Shown: one piece after another, positions 10,087 to 23,283 of the stretch
How positions within the stretch are numbered: position 1 is the first letter of the stretch
How the letters are laid out: the number at the start of each line of letters is the position of its first letter
DNA from: Priapulus caudatus
Taxonomy: Eukaryota > Priapulida > Priapulimorpha > Priapulimorphida > Priapulidae
Assembly (NCBI RefSeq): GCF_000485595.1
Contig: NW_014577090.1
Span: 809,745-873,744, forward strand
Direction: 5' to 3'
DNA length: 64,000 nt
The notes under the pieces: model-generated
Told to the model about the DNA's origin: nothing
Databases searched by the model: none
Seen by the model: only the letters and a program-made list of their open reading frames with translations
Program-made: the position numbers and the translations under genes

Positions 10087-12325
10087 TTATCAGTGACTAT
10101 TATTTTGTGTTCTGTGTGCATACTATCAGGAGTAAGATAATATAGATCTATATTATTCTACTCCTGGCATACATATTCTATACCAATTATCTGCACTTAG
10201 CACACCAGTCACACACCTACAGAAACGATCCATTATTTTTTGTGAGCCCTATCTATATCTGTATATCTGGCTGCTTGAAAGATATCTGTACAGAGCTGAA
10301 GTACCTTCTCTTACATTCATATGTTCACGCACCATGCAGGAACATCTCAACTACAATTCTAGCACAGTAGTAGAATAGTGATACTCGATACCAATATAAA
10401 TAACAAATCTACGACATCACTAAAATAATTAAGACATGCGCCTGATCACGTTTTGCGTTTCTATTTGTCTAACACAACATAGTGCTGTCCTATATATACC
10501 CTATCGTATGAGCTATCACGCTGGAATCTATCCATCAATAGTTCTCATCTACATCCATCATAACATTCTCAGAATTTTAACCATAGCCCTCAGTGTGTGT
10601 TAGGAAATAAAGCGTTTTATACGTCAAATAATTTCAGCTAGCATAGTACGATTTTGTCGGGAAGACAGAACGGAAAGATAGGCGTTTATCCAATTGTTTT
10701 TCCGAACTGATTGAACGTTCCATGTAATACATGATTATAACACTCCCGTCCACACTCATTACATCGCTAAACCAACAGAGCAGCAGCCGTCAAAGCACCT
10801 GCACTTAGCTCATCGAAAATCTGCGCTCACCCGGATGGTTGTCCAGCCTGTCTGGGAGTTTATTAGTTGCCCTTACGGTGCGCATCAGGTTGGTTGCGTT
10901 CTGCGATTGGAAGAAGCGAGTGACCATGGACGTGACAAGATCGTTGAGTTCGTGCCCTCGGACAGCCGACCTGTCCTGCCTGCAACCACAACACCATGAG
11001 CTTACCTCACATATGCATTTCTTATGTTATGCTGCTCAAAAATTCATTTGCATGCCAGCACTTACACTCATTGCACTTATTTACGTCACTATGATGTATA
11101 AACTTACCCTTTAATGGATCAGCAACAGATGTGGTGGTGTGTGTAGTGCCTGTGCATGTGCATGTGCCCGTAGGTGGGTGCGTCTGGTGTTACTGCGTAG
11201 GTTGGGTGCCGTGCGTTGTTTGTGTAGGTGGGGTCGCTTCGTGCGTGTGTGTAGATTTACTCCTGTTGCATGACTCTGGATCTTCACTGGCATATCGCAT
11301 TTGTGTGTGTTCGTGTGTGTGTGGGCGTGCGTCTGCGTGCGTTGCGTGCCCCGTCGTTCCCCGCTTGCTAGACCTTCACCCATTGATGCGATCAGCCACA
11401 GCATCTCTGCGTAGTATTTTATCTTCGGCTCGGTTCCGCTCGTGCGGATTGTGGCTCTACACAACCATTTGTAAATGTAAATTGATCATGTGACTCGTTT
11501 GCGATCCACAGGTAGAATCTTTTAAATTATATAAAAGCCATAGACTGTGCAGAATTTTTAATTAATTCAGGCAATAATAATTAGTATGAATGATATGGTG
11601 GGAATTGATGGTGCACAGATTTTCATCATTGCACAATTTTTCTTCGTGCCCAATATTACAATGCCCTCAATGTTGAGATATTTCAAACAGTCTCAAGTTT
11701 TTAGTCAAAGAAATTCTATTTCATATTTTCAACCCTGAATGCTCAGATTCATCGATAATAGCATCGTTCAAGTTATACACAAAATTGGGATACACCGAAT
11801 CCGTTAGCTCGACTCATTGGAAAATATTTAGCTTCACAATGTAAAATAGGTAGGATCATTACTTAGCTAAAGTCACAGCTTGGGCGCGGACTGTCACGGC
11901 ATTATTTACCCGTGCGGGATGCCGCAGGATCTTCCCCGCCGACCGTAAAATTTATAATCCGTGGCGATCCGCGTCCCCACTTGCGTGAAAAAAAAACATC
12001 ATAGAGGCGGATCGGGCCGCGACCAGCACCGCGCCACCGCGCCTACGGACCATCCTGGATTGAGCCCGGATGAAGCCCGGCCCGCAGCACGGATCATCTA
12101 CGCGACGCCCCGGACTGCCACTCGGACCGCACGCGACCTTGAATCCGGCCTGGTCCCGGCCCCGTCCTGGCCATCGTCGCCCTCAATCCGTGGTTGGTGA
12201 TCCCGCCTGCATCCTCTAGCTGCATCCCGGTGGCCGCACAAAAACGACGTCACGGATGGCCACGGATGGGCCCGGGGCTTCAGTACACCTGGCGGTGCCG
12301 CTACGGCACTGTTCGTCCGGGCACC

Positions 12326-12350
12326 NNNNNNNNNNNNNNNNNNNNNNNNN
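12326..12350. other. Assembly gap (25 N)
   Basis: Run of 25 N at the outer end of the right inverted arm. Sequence resumes inside the reverse complement of the MITE at 9579. Confidence 0.99.
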
Positions 12351-12506
12351 CTGGGGGAGTGCCCCCCAGACCCCCTTTTCGCGTGCTCGCAACTTTGGGT
12401 TACGGTTAGACCCCCCCTGGTACAAATCCTGTACACGCCCCTGCCGAGCAAATTGCCAATATTGAAAAACGAACCCCCCCCCAATAGAAAGCTGGCTACG
12501 GGCCTG
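12351..12506. mobile_element. Second end of CAGGCCCGTAGC MITE
   Basis: Reverse complement of 9579-9735, ending GGCTACGGGCCTG and followed by CTATAA. The same six bases precede the element at 9573-9578, so the two outer ends look like one insertion with a 6-bp target duplication. Confidence 0.75.
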
Positions 12507-13952
12507 CTATAATTGTAGATCGACTGTGATGCGTAATTTAGGATACTGTATGACTTGCATTTATAGTCTTGATTCCATGGCCACAAGAATAAATTTGGTA
12601 ATTTAATAATCTAGCTCTATCCTCAATTGTGTGACTTATTAGTATTAGTTCCTTAATTAATTTCCTTTAACATTTCGTCAATATTGCCCCACCATGTTAA
12701 TTTGAATGAAATATAAATTCGTTCCCAATTAAATCATTCGAAATGTTTACACAAACACAAATATCCTCGTTAGTTCCAATGGATTTTCATATTGTTATAT
12801 TGCTCAAGTGGTACTTTATTTATATTTACTTACCTTCTTTCATTTGATTTTATTAAGAGCTTATTATCATTGTTAACTATAATTTAACTATTAACAATGT
12901 TAATGTGCTCATTATTTTTGTGTATGCCAGTCACCATAGTTATACTGTGTAAAGACTGTACATCAGGATTACTACTGAGTGTGAAATGATGTTATAAGTT
13001 GATTGTTAATATTTGTTTCAAAACATTTATGAATAGGCATCGGTGGGTACGATACTGTTAAAAATCTGTTATCCTATATTAAATACGTCTTTATGCTTGA
13101 TTAGCAAGCACAGATAGTAATACATGCATGTTGTAGCTTCCAATTTGTTGGAAGTCACGCCTGTCTGAATCACCAACTTTCTTCATGTTTATAACTGGGT
13201 AGAAGCTAAATAGGTCTTACAAGACAGTTATATTATACAAGGTTAGGTTTTGCCACTCGGCATGCTGCCTATCTTTGAATGTATGAATGTATCACATGCG
13301 GGATTAGGGGTTGTGGGGCGGTGAGATGTTCAGGGTTGGCTGAGGCCGCCCGTGTGAGTGAGTGCTTATACAGCTATGCGTGCGTATAGTGCTGCCTGAA
13401 TGAATGTACTGGTAATGCTTAGCTTGGTAAGCAAATCACGGCAATAATAGATTATCTGACTGCCACCGCCATCTGTTGTGTTCTTTGTGAAGCATTGCAT
13501 CGTTAAGTAACAGCACACCTGTAAAGGTGTTCATCATTGCACCCGATTCTAAGTGAATGCTTCAATGGCCCTGCATATAATCAGATGAAGGCATGATCGG
13601 GTGAGAGACGTTTACATGGAAACCTGCAGAACAAGTTTTTAATTAATAAAGTTAAAAAGAATCGTTTTAATAAATATACTTAATAAATAAATAGAACTAT
13701 ATATAACGACATCAAAATTTTCAAATTGCACTATCACGTAAACATACAATTGATGGACCAAAAACGACCTAGTAAAGTATGACAACTGTGCATATTCTTA
13801 TGCATTAACAACTCTAGTAGTCGCTTTTGTAGGTCATTTTGAGATAATAATTATAATTTTAATCCTATAATCTTACAAAAATGTTTAGTCGAGCTGCAAA
13901 ACATGTTTAATCACTCCTGATGGTGAAAGATCAGTATATTGTGAAATCCTGA
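12507..13952. other. Intergenic AT-rich sequence between PGM2 and MCMDC2
   Basis: Convergent intergenic space: PGM2 ends to the left on + and MCMDC2 ends to the right on -. No coding exon, tRNA or clear repeat is visible. Confidence 0.5.
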
Positions 13953-16900
13953 TCATTCCTCCCTAAACTCTAGGTCCCCAGCATGTGAAGCTATGAAGGC
14001 AATGAGCTGTTGTTGAAACTGCAGCATCCGCTGGTCATTCTGCATATTAAACAAGATACGGTCAAACCTAAGCTAGCGTCACCTTTATAAAGCTGCCACC
14101 TGCCCGTGAAGGTTATTTTTGCTGTTTTCCTTGAGTAGCCGTTTCACTGTATTTCACAAGGGTTCAACAATAACTAATATGGAGATTCTGACAATTCGTT
14201 TTACATATGGATTCATTAGCCAGCCCTTTTTTCACGGGCCATGAATCAGCCCGAAAATCTAAGAGTTGTGTTTTTGTATAGCTTATATACGATCGTTACT
14301 CGGCACGTCCTGTAAAAACTTACTTCTGGTCCCAAATACACCCCAATATTGGAGTCTCTACAGTGAGGCGATGGTTTTACACTCAGAACAGAGTAGCCTG
14401 CAAGGGAAAATAGAAATTTCAATTTTCCGAGTTATTTTAACCGATTTTGCTTCATTTATTTTGGTGACAATTAACAGCTTGTGCATACCGACCGTATCGT
14501 GCAGTGATGGATTCCTCGTACAGTAAGATAGCCATCACAGCGTCGGGTATTGCCACCTCTCTTCTCAGACTCAGCTTGGCATGTGCTTCAGCTAGTGACA
14601 TCCTACATTGATCAAAGTCACATATAGTGAGTGGGACGTGACAACAAATGATGTTCATGTAACTATCTACAGACAATTTGTAGTTGTAGGTACTATCAAG
14701 AGCTAATAATACCTTAGTATTATTAGCTCTTGGTACTATTATATATCATTGCTGGTACTATATCCCAGTAGACATTACCTGACAGTAATTCGTATTTACT
14801 CCTATTTTACTACAGACACTACCTACTACAGATATTACCTTAACTGCCAAAAAAATATTATTAAAAACTACAGATGCCCCAACCATACTGTTGCTCGTAG
14901 GGTCTATGTCCCCCTGACCTCTGTTTGACCTGGATCATTTAGCTATTTCTGACTAACCCTAACCCTAACCCTAACCCTATATAGATTATATATATATAGA
15001 TACGTAATATAAAAATTATCAGAAATAGCTAAACGAGCCAGGTTCAAACAGAGTCAGGGGGACACATAGCCTTATCTGCCATACTGTGTACAAGCTGTTA
15101 ATTTACGACTACTGCTCTCTTGCTATCGTCGCTTAACCACTACTTACGTTCTGGCCGCCCGGACCTGCGCGAAGCGCGCTTCGCGCCACGCTGGTGGCGC
15201 CATTTCATTCAACTCGTGCTCTGTATTTAGAACAATTTCCCGTAGTCCAATGACCTGTAATCGGAAATTGAGATTTGTGGCGCTGCACAAACCTTTCGAT
15301 ATGCCGAGGCGAGAATAAATCCAAGTCGTAATTGCTACTTTTTTTGGTGCGCGTTACTTTTTTCTAAAAAAGCGATTCGAATTTATTTAATCACCCTGAC
15401 CTATTCGTACTACTCGCTACCATAATGGCGCGAACGAGGCTCTCTCAGTCATTTGCAAAGAATTTTCTTTAACTGCCCGCGTGCAGAGTTGACACCCCCA
15501 CCTAACTATAACTTTAGTAGCGAAAGAGACTTCCCGAATTAAGTCCGTACAGTCCTATCTGAATCGTGCCGTCCCAGCTCAATCTCGGCAGCCATTTTAG
15601 AGGCACGGCCCTTCTGACTGATTATCTTGTTTACACTGATAATTGCACATATCCTCGTACCAGCCACTGGCACAAGATCAAGCCGCACGTACAGCACACA
15701 CTGATGATAAGTTGTTTAGACTGACAATGTCCACTAGCGGCCATTAAGACTGTATTACATTCCACACCTACGGCTACGAATACTTGCTACCAATACATGT
15801 TACAATATTACTACTAAGCTACTACTACATACCTACTAGTAGTAGTACTACTAAGTTACCAGCACTACTAGTACTAGTACTAGTAACTACCAGACCGCAG
15901 AGCTATATAAAAGTAATAATGACTAACTCTGTACTAGTAATTAACTTACAATAATGACGAACCCTAACCATAACCCTAACCTATATATTGATATAAATAT
16001 ATTTATATTGATGTAAATGACATTGGTTTTTTGCCCATGCCATACATTGGGCCCATAAATATTGGGACCATGTTCTCTATCCTTGAACCACTAGATACTA
16101 CAGACTACTACGACTAGCAAGAAAACGCTCTTTGCTAGGGTTGAGAATACCCTAGGCTATACTAGACACAGGCACTTGAAGCGTTCATAAAAAAATATAA
16201 TGCTAACTAAATACGAAATATATTTACTACGAAATTTTTAATGTTCTAGTAAGGCCTACTCTCTTTCAAGAGGTTGCGAGTGCAAAGGCTATATATAGCC
16301 TAGGACTCGCTCCCACTCTCGATTAGCCATTGATTACTAAGCTAAGCCCAGAGGTGCGAGAGTAGCCAGTCTATGGCTATAGCGGCGGCTAGGCGGTGCA
16401 CTGCTTTCCAACTCCCGTACGAGCCTCGCCAAGTGGAACGTTGCAAAACGTTGGCAGCGTTGGGCGCGAAAGCGCCGGTTGTTTCCTGATTCGACAGCCG
16501 TTTCCATTACTGGCAAGGTCGCGAATGTCAGAATTTCGACAGTCTTCGTGATTTCGGCGTGACACAGCTCGGTTACGAACAGATTACTCGGTTACAGTTT
16601 TTATAACAAGTGAACACTGTTCACGTCCCAAATGTCTACCCTCTGTGTCCGCCCACTAAAAGTCCGGACTGTTCGCTGGCAGCTTGGATCTGTGCGCCGC
16701 GCCAATCTCATTCGGCGCACGGATCCATAGCTGCCAGCGCTGCATACTGTCGTAGGACGTTCCCGCGGTCGCGTGCGCCTTGCCGCGGAACTGCGCGAAA
16801 GATCTGCGCTTGAGCGCTTCGGATCAAATCTCCTTTCGGCAACGCTTCTCTAGTATCCCGTCTCATCTGGATTTGAATTTATCTATATGTGACAGTAGAT

Positions 16901-19900
16901 GGCAGCACTCACAAAGTTGACATTGCAGTGATTGGAAACTGGGTACCGTGGAGACTCGTGGATCTAACTCGCCTCCCAGCCACGTAGTATCCCTGCAGCA
17001 GTCTCTCAGCGTCCATCGTCATGGCAACCTCCCCGTGCCTCACACTCTCTACAAACTAGAAGCAAATCATATGACCACTGTTGTCTATTTATATCGTAAG
17101 GAATTTTTTAATTCAACTCCGTTGAACATGATATAATACTATGTATGGTCCACAATCATACTATAGTACCTTTCTGAGGTCAGCTTCCGTGATCTCTGTA
17201 CTCGGCTTGTTTGTGGAGGTGCCATCTATAGCCCTAGAAAGTGTTTGGTGGATGAGCAGCTGTTCGGCGTAGGCATCTGCCGCTTGATCAACACTATCCG
17301 TGAAGAACACCATTCCAAAGCAACTACAAAACGGAATTCATTATGATATTATATGATATTATATCATTATGAGCAGCAAGCTGGGAATGAATGACATCGC
17401 TATCATGTTTTACATTGTAATTTGTTTATATTACATGTACTGTAGTGTCAGGGTTCTCCAAGCTTCTTCATTATAGCATGGCGGGGCTGCCTTTATGGTC
17501 CTAGTTTTAGCATTTAGAGTGGCGGGTGCATTTTAGGATGGCGGGGCTCGACGAGTGCTCTTGGAGAACCCTGAGTGTACTTCTGCACTGCATCACTTAC
17601 TCTGCCAGTGTCTTTACCTCCTCCCCAACATAGTTGTGAGTGAACAGGTCGCCACCAGGCTGCGCTGGTGTTTTCTTAGCGAAGGTGGGGTCGTTCTGTG
17701 CCCATATACAGCACTGTAGAGGGTGTGGCACATGCTGGGGGAGACCCTCGCTGTACTTCGGGGGGATCGTAACAGTAAGCTTTCCACTTTCCAGCACTAA
17801 AATGTAAAAGCCCCCCTCATATTGTATTCTTAACCCACCCTGAACTCTCCCCTCTGGATTAAATCATATTTTTATCAACAGAAAACGGACAATACAGCTA
17901 GAAAATGTCCTTTTCACATATTGTAAAATGAAACTGCTTCCAGAAATTATAACCGGATCGTGATGTCAGAGAAATTTCCTCACCTTGCCTGAGCACGTCC
18001 TTCTCTCTCTTTAGGTGTGCGATGTCTCCCAGAACGCATATTCCTCCCTGTGCCAGTAGCAGGCTTCCTGCTTCCACGCAGTGCGTGCTTGTGCCATGTG
18101 GGTCCTTGCTTACAGAGGCCACCAGATTGCTCCTAGTGCTGTAACACAGCGCATCGTTCGATGAATGACTAGCGATATATTCCTCATAAGATATTCCCTA
18201 CAGCTGCGTCACTGGTGGAATTCGTATTCAGACTTTATTAATGAAAAATTGTTTAGATTGGAATATTGCGCAATACGGCACGGTGCTAGATTGGCTTGTT
18301 TCATTTGCCAATGGTTCTCCCGGTTATGGAGAGTAGTATATAGGGTTAGCTACGCATGAGGTGGAATTGCTTGAGGTGTAGGTGTAACACGGGAGGGAAA
18401 GACTTGCGTGTGGTGAACAGTGCGGTCTGTGAAGCTTGCAGCATACACCAGTAACCGGTGTATGATCGTGTCGTTAACGCCAACAGCTAGGATGCTCAGT
18501 GGTATCTTTCCTTCTTTCTAAAATATAAACATATTTCACGTGCATTTATAGCACCTTCGTTATCAACTTGCTGTGTTGCTGTGACAATGTTTGACTCGCG
18601 CACCAAAATGTTACGATGCCATTTATCACCTGACCTTAGTGTCAATTCATAATTTTACATGCAATTCACAACTAATGTTGGCAAGTATATATATATGACG
18701 AAATGTGACTTCAAAATGAAGCAACTATTAACTTTCAGCTCTCCTGTTGTCATTAGGACGAGTAGTAATCCCAGCTTGAGTCTGAAGAAGCAGGGGGGAG
18801 GGCACACTTCTGAGGCAAAGATGTAAGCAAGACTCACTGCTATGCTCCATGGTGACGCATGCCTGTCTGAACACGCAGGGAGATGTTTAGATAGGTATCA
18901 TGAAAAATAGGCAAGATCCTAATTTGCTTATTTTTTGTATCACCATATTTTATCAATGCGTTTGTAGCCAGATGAATAAACTGTGATTATTTAATTGTTG
19001 ATTGGCAAGTACATAATACAGTGAAACCCCGATTTAACGCAAATTCGGATATAATGCGATGAATCATTGGACGTTTTTTTGCTCTTTCCGGAACTGAAAC
19101 GTTTTTTGCTGAGTTAAGCCTGCCTTAGGTCGAAGTGACGATCGCCTATAGATTGCGCAACTAAATGAGTTTACATGAATTGTTGCTGTGGGGGGTTAGT
19201 TTATATGCTGATTTTCTTGAACCCCGATTTAGCGTGAACCCATTTTGTTCGCAATGACATTTTATGGACCCCAACGATCGCATAATAATGGGGCCGCACT
19301 GTATTATCAAATAGCCTAATACCGCTGTCGCAAAACTTAGAATCCAATTTTAAATGCTTGCATCACTAATCTCTCAAACACCTGTATTGACTGCCAAAGG
19401 GGGGATGCCAATTATGTACAAGTTTGCTGCATTTCTCACACAGTAACATTCACTCCATAACGTCATAGTCACGAGCCAATTAGAAAAACATCCATTGTAT
19501 GTTCTGTTCTATTACGGCTGTCAATCATCTTTTAGTTGACCTTGAGTAAAAACGGGGTGAGCTGGCATTGAGCATCATTTACCTATTAGTAGTCTCTGGA
19601 TAGAGTCGGGAAGCAGGACCGGAACAGGATCGGTGTAATGCGATGTTACTGGCAAGATGTTGTTTGCCTTTAACAGAATTATAATGCAACCAATTGTTAC
19701 TGCACGTGACAACCACGCAGCGCCAGCTAGTTGTCTTACAGAAGGTGATTTGTGGTAAGAACAATTGCTAGAGATAATGAAATAGAGGATAGTTGGGGGA
19801 AGTCCGTGACAGATTTATGATTACATATATATATGTATATATATATAGTTCTTCAAACATGACTTTGGACGATGTCTTACTTCGATAGCGAGTCCCAGGT

Positions 19901-22900
19901 TTGATTCCTGGTGGTCATACACGGGAATGCCCAGCACGACGAAGGAACCACCGAGCGTCACCATGGCAACCAGTTCATCTGTAGATACAAACCCAGGACA
20001 TGTCATGTGATTGATGTCTTTGGTGATACCCTTCTGCCACAAATTCCTCCAATGGTGTAGCTTTAATCTTAACTAATGAGTGGAATTCTAACCTACTACT
20101 AATTACATAACAACAATCTTCACGTGTTCGTAGACTTGCTTGCTTTCATGTTTGCTGCAGATACCTCTCACGTAGATGGGTATTGACTGAAATCTTCTGT
20201 TCGTTACACCAGGTGACAAAGCTTCCAAGCTCACTACATTTGCCACAACCTTGTCTGCAAGCAATACACACAATATAGTTGACATCAAGGCTATATCCGT
20301 GTTTTTTACTGAATTGGTTCCTGTCTACACTTGTTCATGGCTCCTGCGTTCATGTTAAAATGTCTCACTATAGGGGGCTCACTATAGTAGCCTTCTGCAG
20401 ATTGATTACCATTGCATTATCGCAAAAAAAGTTTTTTTTTGCGATAATTTTCGGCACTAGAGTGCACTACCCTGCATTATACACGTAAGTTAGATGGCCT
20501 AAGGACGTCTAGAAAGCATGGAAATATTGGACTTGATGAAAAATTGTGCCACTCCATCAAGTGACTCAGCCATGGTGACCGGTCTGATGTTTGTTTTTTT
20601 GTAAAATGTGATCAGACCACTTGCATCATTTAGCTGGCAGATTTCAGGCACAGTTAATACCTTGAAACTTTGGTTATTTAGCATAAATAAAATGCATGTT
20701 GTGTATGTGTAGAATATTAATTAATATTTTTAATTAATTTTTGTGCCATACGCTTATTCACGCCTGCTGCCTATGAACACCATCTACTGTTACAAAACAC
20801 CTATATCGAAGTTTTTATTGTCGTCCTGATCATAACAGCTGCATATTATACCGCGTTACTTGAGAGGTGTATTGCTCACCAGCCAGGATTCTGCAGTGAA
20901 CGTCTTCCAGAAGTTCCGCTCCACAGTGTGGACAGATGAAGTCATTTCTGCAACCAATCGTCATTATCTCTTGTTAAAACAGTAGAATATATATTGCTTC
21001 TCTAATGGTAGGCTAACTGCATCGTTTTCATTCTCACTAAAGCCAGAATGTTTTCATTGACAACTATACCCCTGCCATTAGTTGTTGTTGGTTTTTAAAA
21101 TAATCTGCTTTTAGCAGTTAATTGTGCACTATATATTAACACGTCACTATATAGCACGTTTCTGTAGAATTCATTTAAATCAGCGAAGTCCTTTCATTCG
21201 GTAGCAGCGACTATTGCTCATGCAGCAGATGCTGTATAAATATGTTTTTAGCTAATGTTCACAACCATATTGATAGATATTTGGTCAACATTATCCTCTT
21301 TAGGTTCCTGCAGTGTGACAATTATGAAAATTTATATGTACGTCCATCAACTAATATAGTATTACAAGTTTTTTGCACCTGACAGTTTGTTTCTCTCTAG
21401 CTCCTGCAGTGTGAAACCTGATGAATGAGTTACCACTGTTACCATAGCAACTCCTGACTGGACAGTGATATTGAGCACTTTGTCTGGAATAAAAATTTAT
21501 GAGAATGTTAGTATTATTTAAGAAAAAACAAGCCCGGAACGGAGCTTTGTACAAAGTGTAACTGGTTTGAACCTGCCATCTCTTCTTTTTGTAATATCTT
21601 TAATGAAATTATGTATACAATATTGATAGGAATCATTCATATTCTATAAAAAAAATTATGCTTGTGATAGAAGTTACTAATGGCAATTGGGATCTGTGAT
21701 ATATATAATAGATTACATTGAAACCATCATGAAATTGTTCATTCCTTATTTCATATTTAACAAATGATTTTTACGTCGAGAAAAGCCACAAGAGATAAAG
21801 CGAGCTTGCTATACATACGTATATTTGCTGATAGTTGTTAGACTGCATACAATGCCTTCATACCGGCAGAACCCGAGTGCTCGACATGCTGCAGGCAAGT
21901 TGCTGACATAACGTATGCAATAACTAGAATGAAATATCCCATAGTAATAACACTAAGTGTGTGTAGAAGCACGACTACTTTACAAACATCACTGTGTTTT
22001 TATGCTTTTATTAAAATTATGATATACAATGCAATGTAAAGATGAGACGATTATTCTCTGTAGTATATTTAGTATGTGAGGCTATTGTGTAGACGAGTTG
22101 ATAGAAGGCACTCACCTCGGGAATTTGGGAAGACTTACAAGTCTAACAACTATCATCAGCTGACAGCAAGACACCAAGGATGGTAGCAACTCCAACGCAG
22201 ACACAATGCTGTGCACAACCTATGCAAATACATTTAACATTGGTAAAAAAAACACCATTTATTTTAGCACCAGATCGTATTCAGTTACTTCTCTACTTCT
22301 GTATTCAGTTACTACTCCCTTCATCATTAAACAAGTGAAGCTCGTTTATTCATTACCAAATAATTACATTGTTATTTATTAATGACTATTAATTTATTTA
22401 TTTATCGCAATGCAAAATAACTGCTGTATGTGGCACTTTCGGGACTTTTTCTACAAAAATCACATGCATTTCATGATTCAGACAGAAATTTGTTTGTAAA
22501 TAAAAAGGTAGGAGCTTAAGGAACCTGTTGAAGCAATTAGCGAAAGTGCAGTTAGCAAGGCACAATCTAATCTTGGCATAGCAAAACATGCTGGTTTTCT
22601 ATCTACACACTATACAAATCACAATGAATTTTCTGTAAAATCATTTCCATGGCATGGTGGATAGGTCATTTGTTGCAAAAATTACCAGATGTAAGATGAC
22701 TACACTATATAATATAATACCTCTTGAAATAGATTCACCATCTTCAGTGGTTCATTGAGCAGCTTGTTACACAGTCCAGCTGAAGAGGTGATATTGAATC
22801 ATTAGTGCTTTTTAATTTATATATCTGGCATTTGCTACTAACACAAGATGTATTTGTTGGATTCGATTTTTAACATTGATATATAGATATTGTGCAAAAA

Positions 22901-23283
22901 ATAATTCCTAATTACCACATTCGTCCATTAAATCAGATGGGGAAACTTCAACCACGAATCTGTACACGGAGGTTTCCTGTCATTTTAAACATGAAAAGTA
23001 TTACAAACGCCAAACATGTCTGAATGCTGATTATATGGGTGTATAATGAGATATCATAGATCATATTTGAATTACACAAATGTGTTAGTGAGTGGGAATT
23101 ATGCACAAAACAAAGTTGTACAAGCAGATATGACTGTATTACTATTTGTACGATCAGCACCTCTTTTGAACTCTTATCCACATATTGTTTGCACTGAGTC
23201 TTTATACTTTCAAGTGCGCTCGTTTTGTCCAGGTGGGAGAGAAAGGCTAGCTGATACAGCAAGCTCTGGTTCGTTGCCTCCAT
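13953..23283 (-). CDS. MCMDC2: MCM domain-containing protein 2, complete 19-exon gene
   Basis: Meiosis-linked MCM-like protein. In mouse it is needed for recombinational repair of meiotic breaks; in flies the related MEI-217/MEI-218 act with the MCM8-like REC. Exons in transcript order: 23161-23283 (ATG), 22916-22976, 22721-22779, 22116-22219, 21819-21902, 21379-21483, 20880-20947, 20165-20254, 19881-19978, 19583-19667, 18733-18866, 18354-18517, 17984-18138, 17601-17796, 17170-17323, 16913-17055, 14489-14602, 14324-14357, 13953-14039 (TGA). Every phase matches, summing to 2058 nt (685 residues; the human protein has about 681). Visible features are a split zinc motif YHCPVRSCYG and FICPHCG, an OB-fold strand YVRDELVAMVTLGGSF, and a Walker-B-like GGICVLGDI without the acidic pair of active MCMs. 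The C-terminal MSLAEAHAKLSLR and LYEESITARYG match the family end. Weakest junctions are the donors after exon 1 (GTGCTG) and after 18733 (GTTAAT). Confidence 0.95.
14324..14357 (-). CDS. MCMDC2: MCMDC2 34-nt microexon
   Basis: Only 34 nt, RDSNIGVYLGPE across the junction, with TGTAG acceptor and GTAAGT donor. It restores phase exactly between the exons at 14489 and 13953. Without it the final exon would be read out of frame. Confidence 0.8.
14690..14736. repeat. Short palindrome in MCMDC2 intron
   Basis: AAGAGCTAATAATA and TATTATTAGCTCTT flank a few bases. Likely a tiny fold-back element or hairpin. Confidence 0.75.
14900..15072. mobile_element. Fold-back MITE with telomere-like core (family T, copy 2)
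   Basis: In the 2.3-kb MCMDC2 intron. The left end is GGGTCTATGTCCCCCTGACC and the right end is GGGGGACACATAGCC; TA lies on both sides. The inner arms AGCTATTTCTGA / TCAGAAATAGCT flank four CCCTAA units. It shares only the outermost end with copies 1 and 3; the inner arms differ. Confidence 0.8.
15073..16674. other. MCMDC2 intron with GC hairpin, ACT/AGT runs and CCCTAA tract
   Basis: Contains GCGCGAAGCGCGCTTCGCGC (about 15168-15187), CTACTAGTAGTAGTACTACT-type repeats near 15.83-15.89 kb, and CCCTAACCATAACCCTAACC at about 15963. No coding exon fits between the phase-matched exons on either side. Confidence 0.6.
16675..16738. repeat. Hairpin element, copy 1 (family H)
   Basis: GCTGGCAGCTTGGATC..GTGCGCC pairs with GGCGCACGGATCCATAGCTGCCAGC. 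It is followed by CGCGGTCGCGTGCGCC and about 100 bp that resemble the sequence after the hairpin at 62489. Confidence 0.65.
17449..17573. mobile_element. MITE, CAGGGTTCTCC family (copy 2)
   Basis: Ends CAGGGTTCTCCAAG and CTTGGAGAACCCTG, with AGTGT on both sides as a likely target duplication. It lies in the MCMDC2 intron between 17323 and 17601. The interior shares GGATGGCGGGGCTCGA with the copy at 582-795. Confidence 0.8.
21379..21483 (-). CDS. MCMDC2: MCMDC2 exon with first half of zinc motif
   Basis: Encodes QYHCPVRSCYGNSGNSFIR, giving a C-x4-C pair, then HTAGAREKQTVR. The next exon (20880-20947) supplies the second pair, FICPHCG, so an intron separates the two halves of one zinc ribbon. 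Confidence 0.92.

Larger units (their letters stand above)
7570..12325. repeat. Large inverted repeat including PGM2 3' exons
   Basis: The left arm, about 7570-9578, is repeated in reverse at 10087-12325. The right arm contains an antisense, broken copy of the last two PGM2 exons (about 11365-11510 and 10850-10985). Differences are mostly single-base insertions: in the last exon copy the reading frame is lost in several places within 100 bp. I treat the right arm as a copy or assembly fold-back, not as a second gene. Confidence 0.8.

Noticed and set aside
11111-11464. Second PGM-like gene on the - strand ([14 protein letters not shown])
   Set aside because: It is the antisense copy of PGM2 exon 8262-8395 in the inverted arm, with broken frames after the motif.
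20499-20684. Open frame on - strand between MCMDC2 exons, first thought to be an exon
   Set aside because: The neighbouring exons (20880-20947 and 20165-20254) join directly in phase and continue the family alignment; including this frame would introduce stops.
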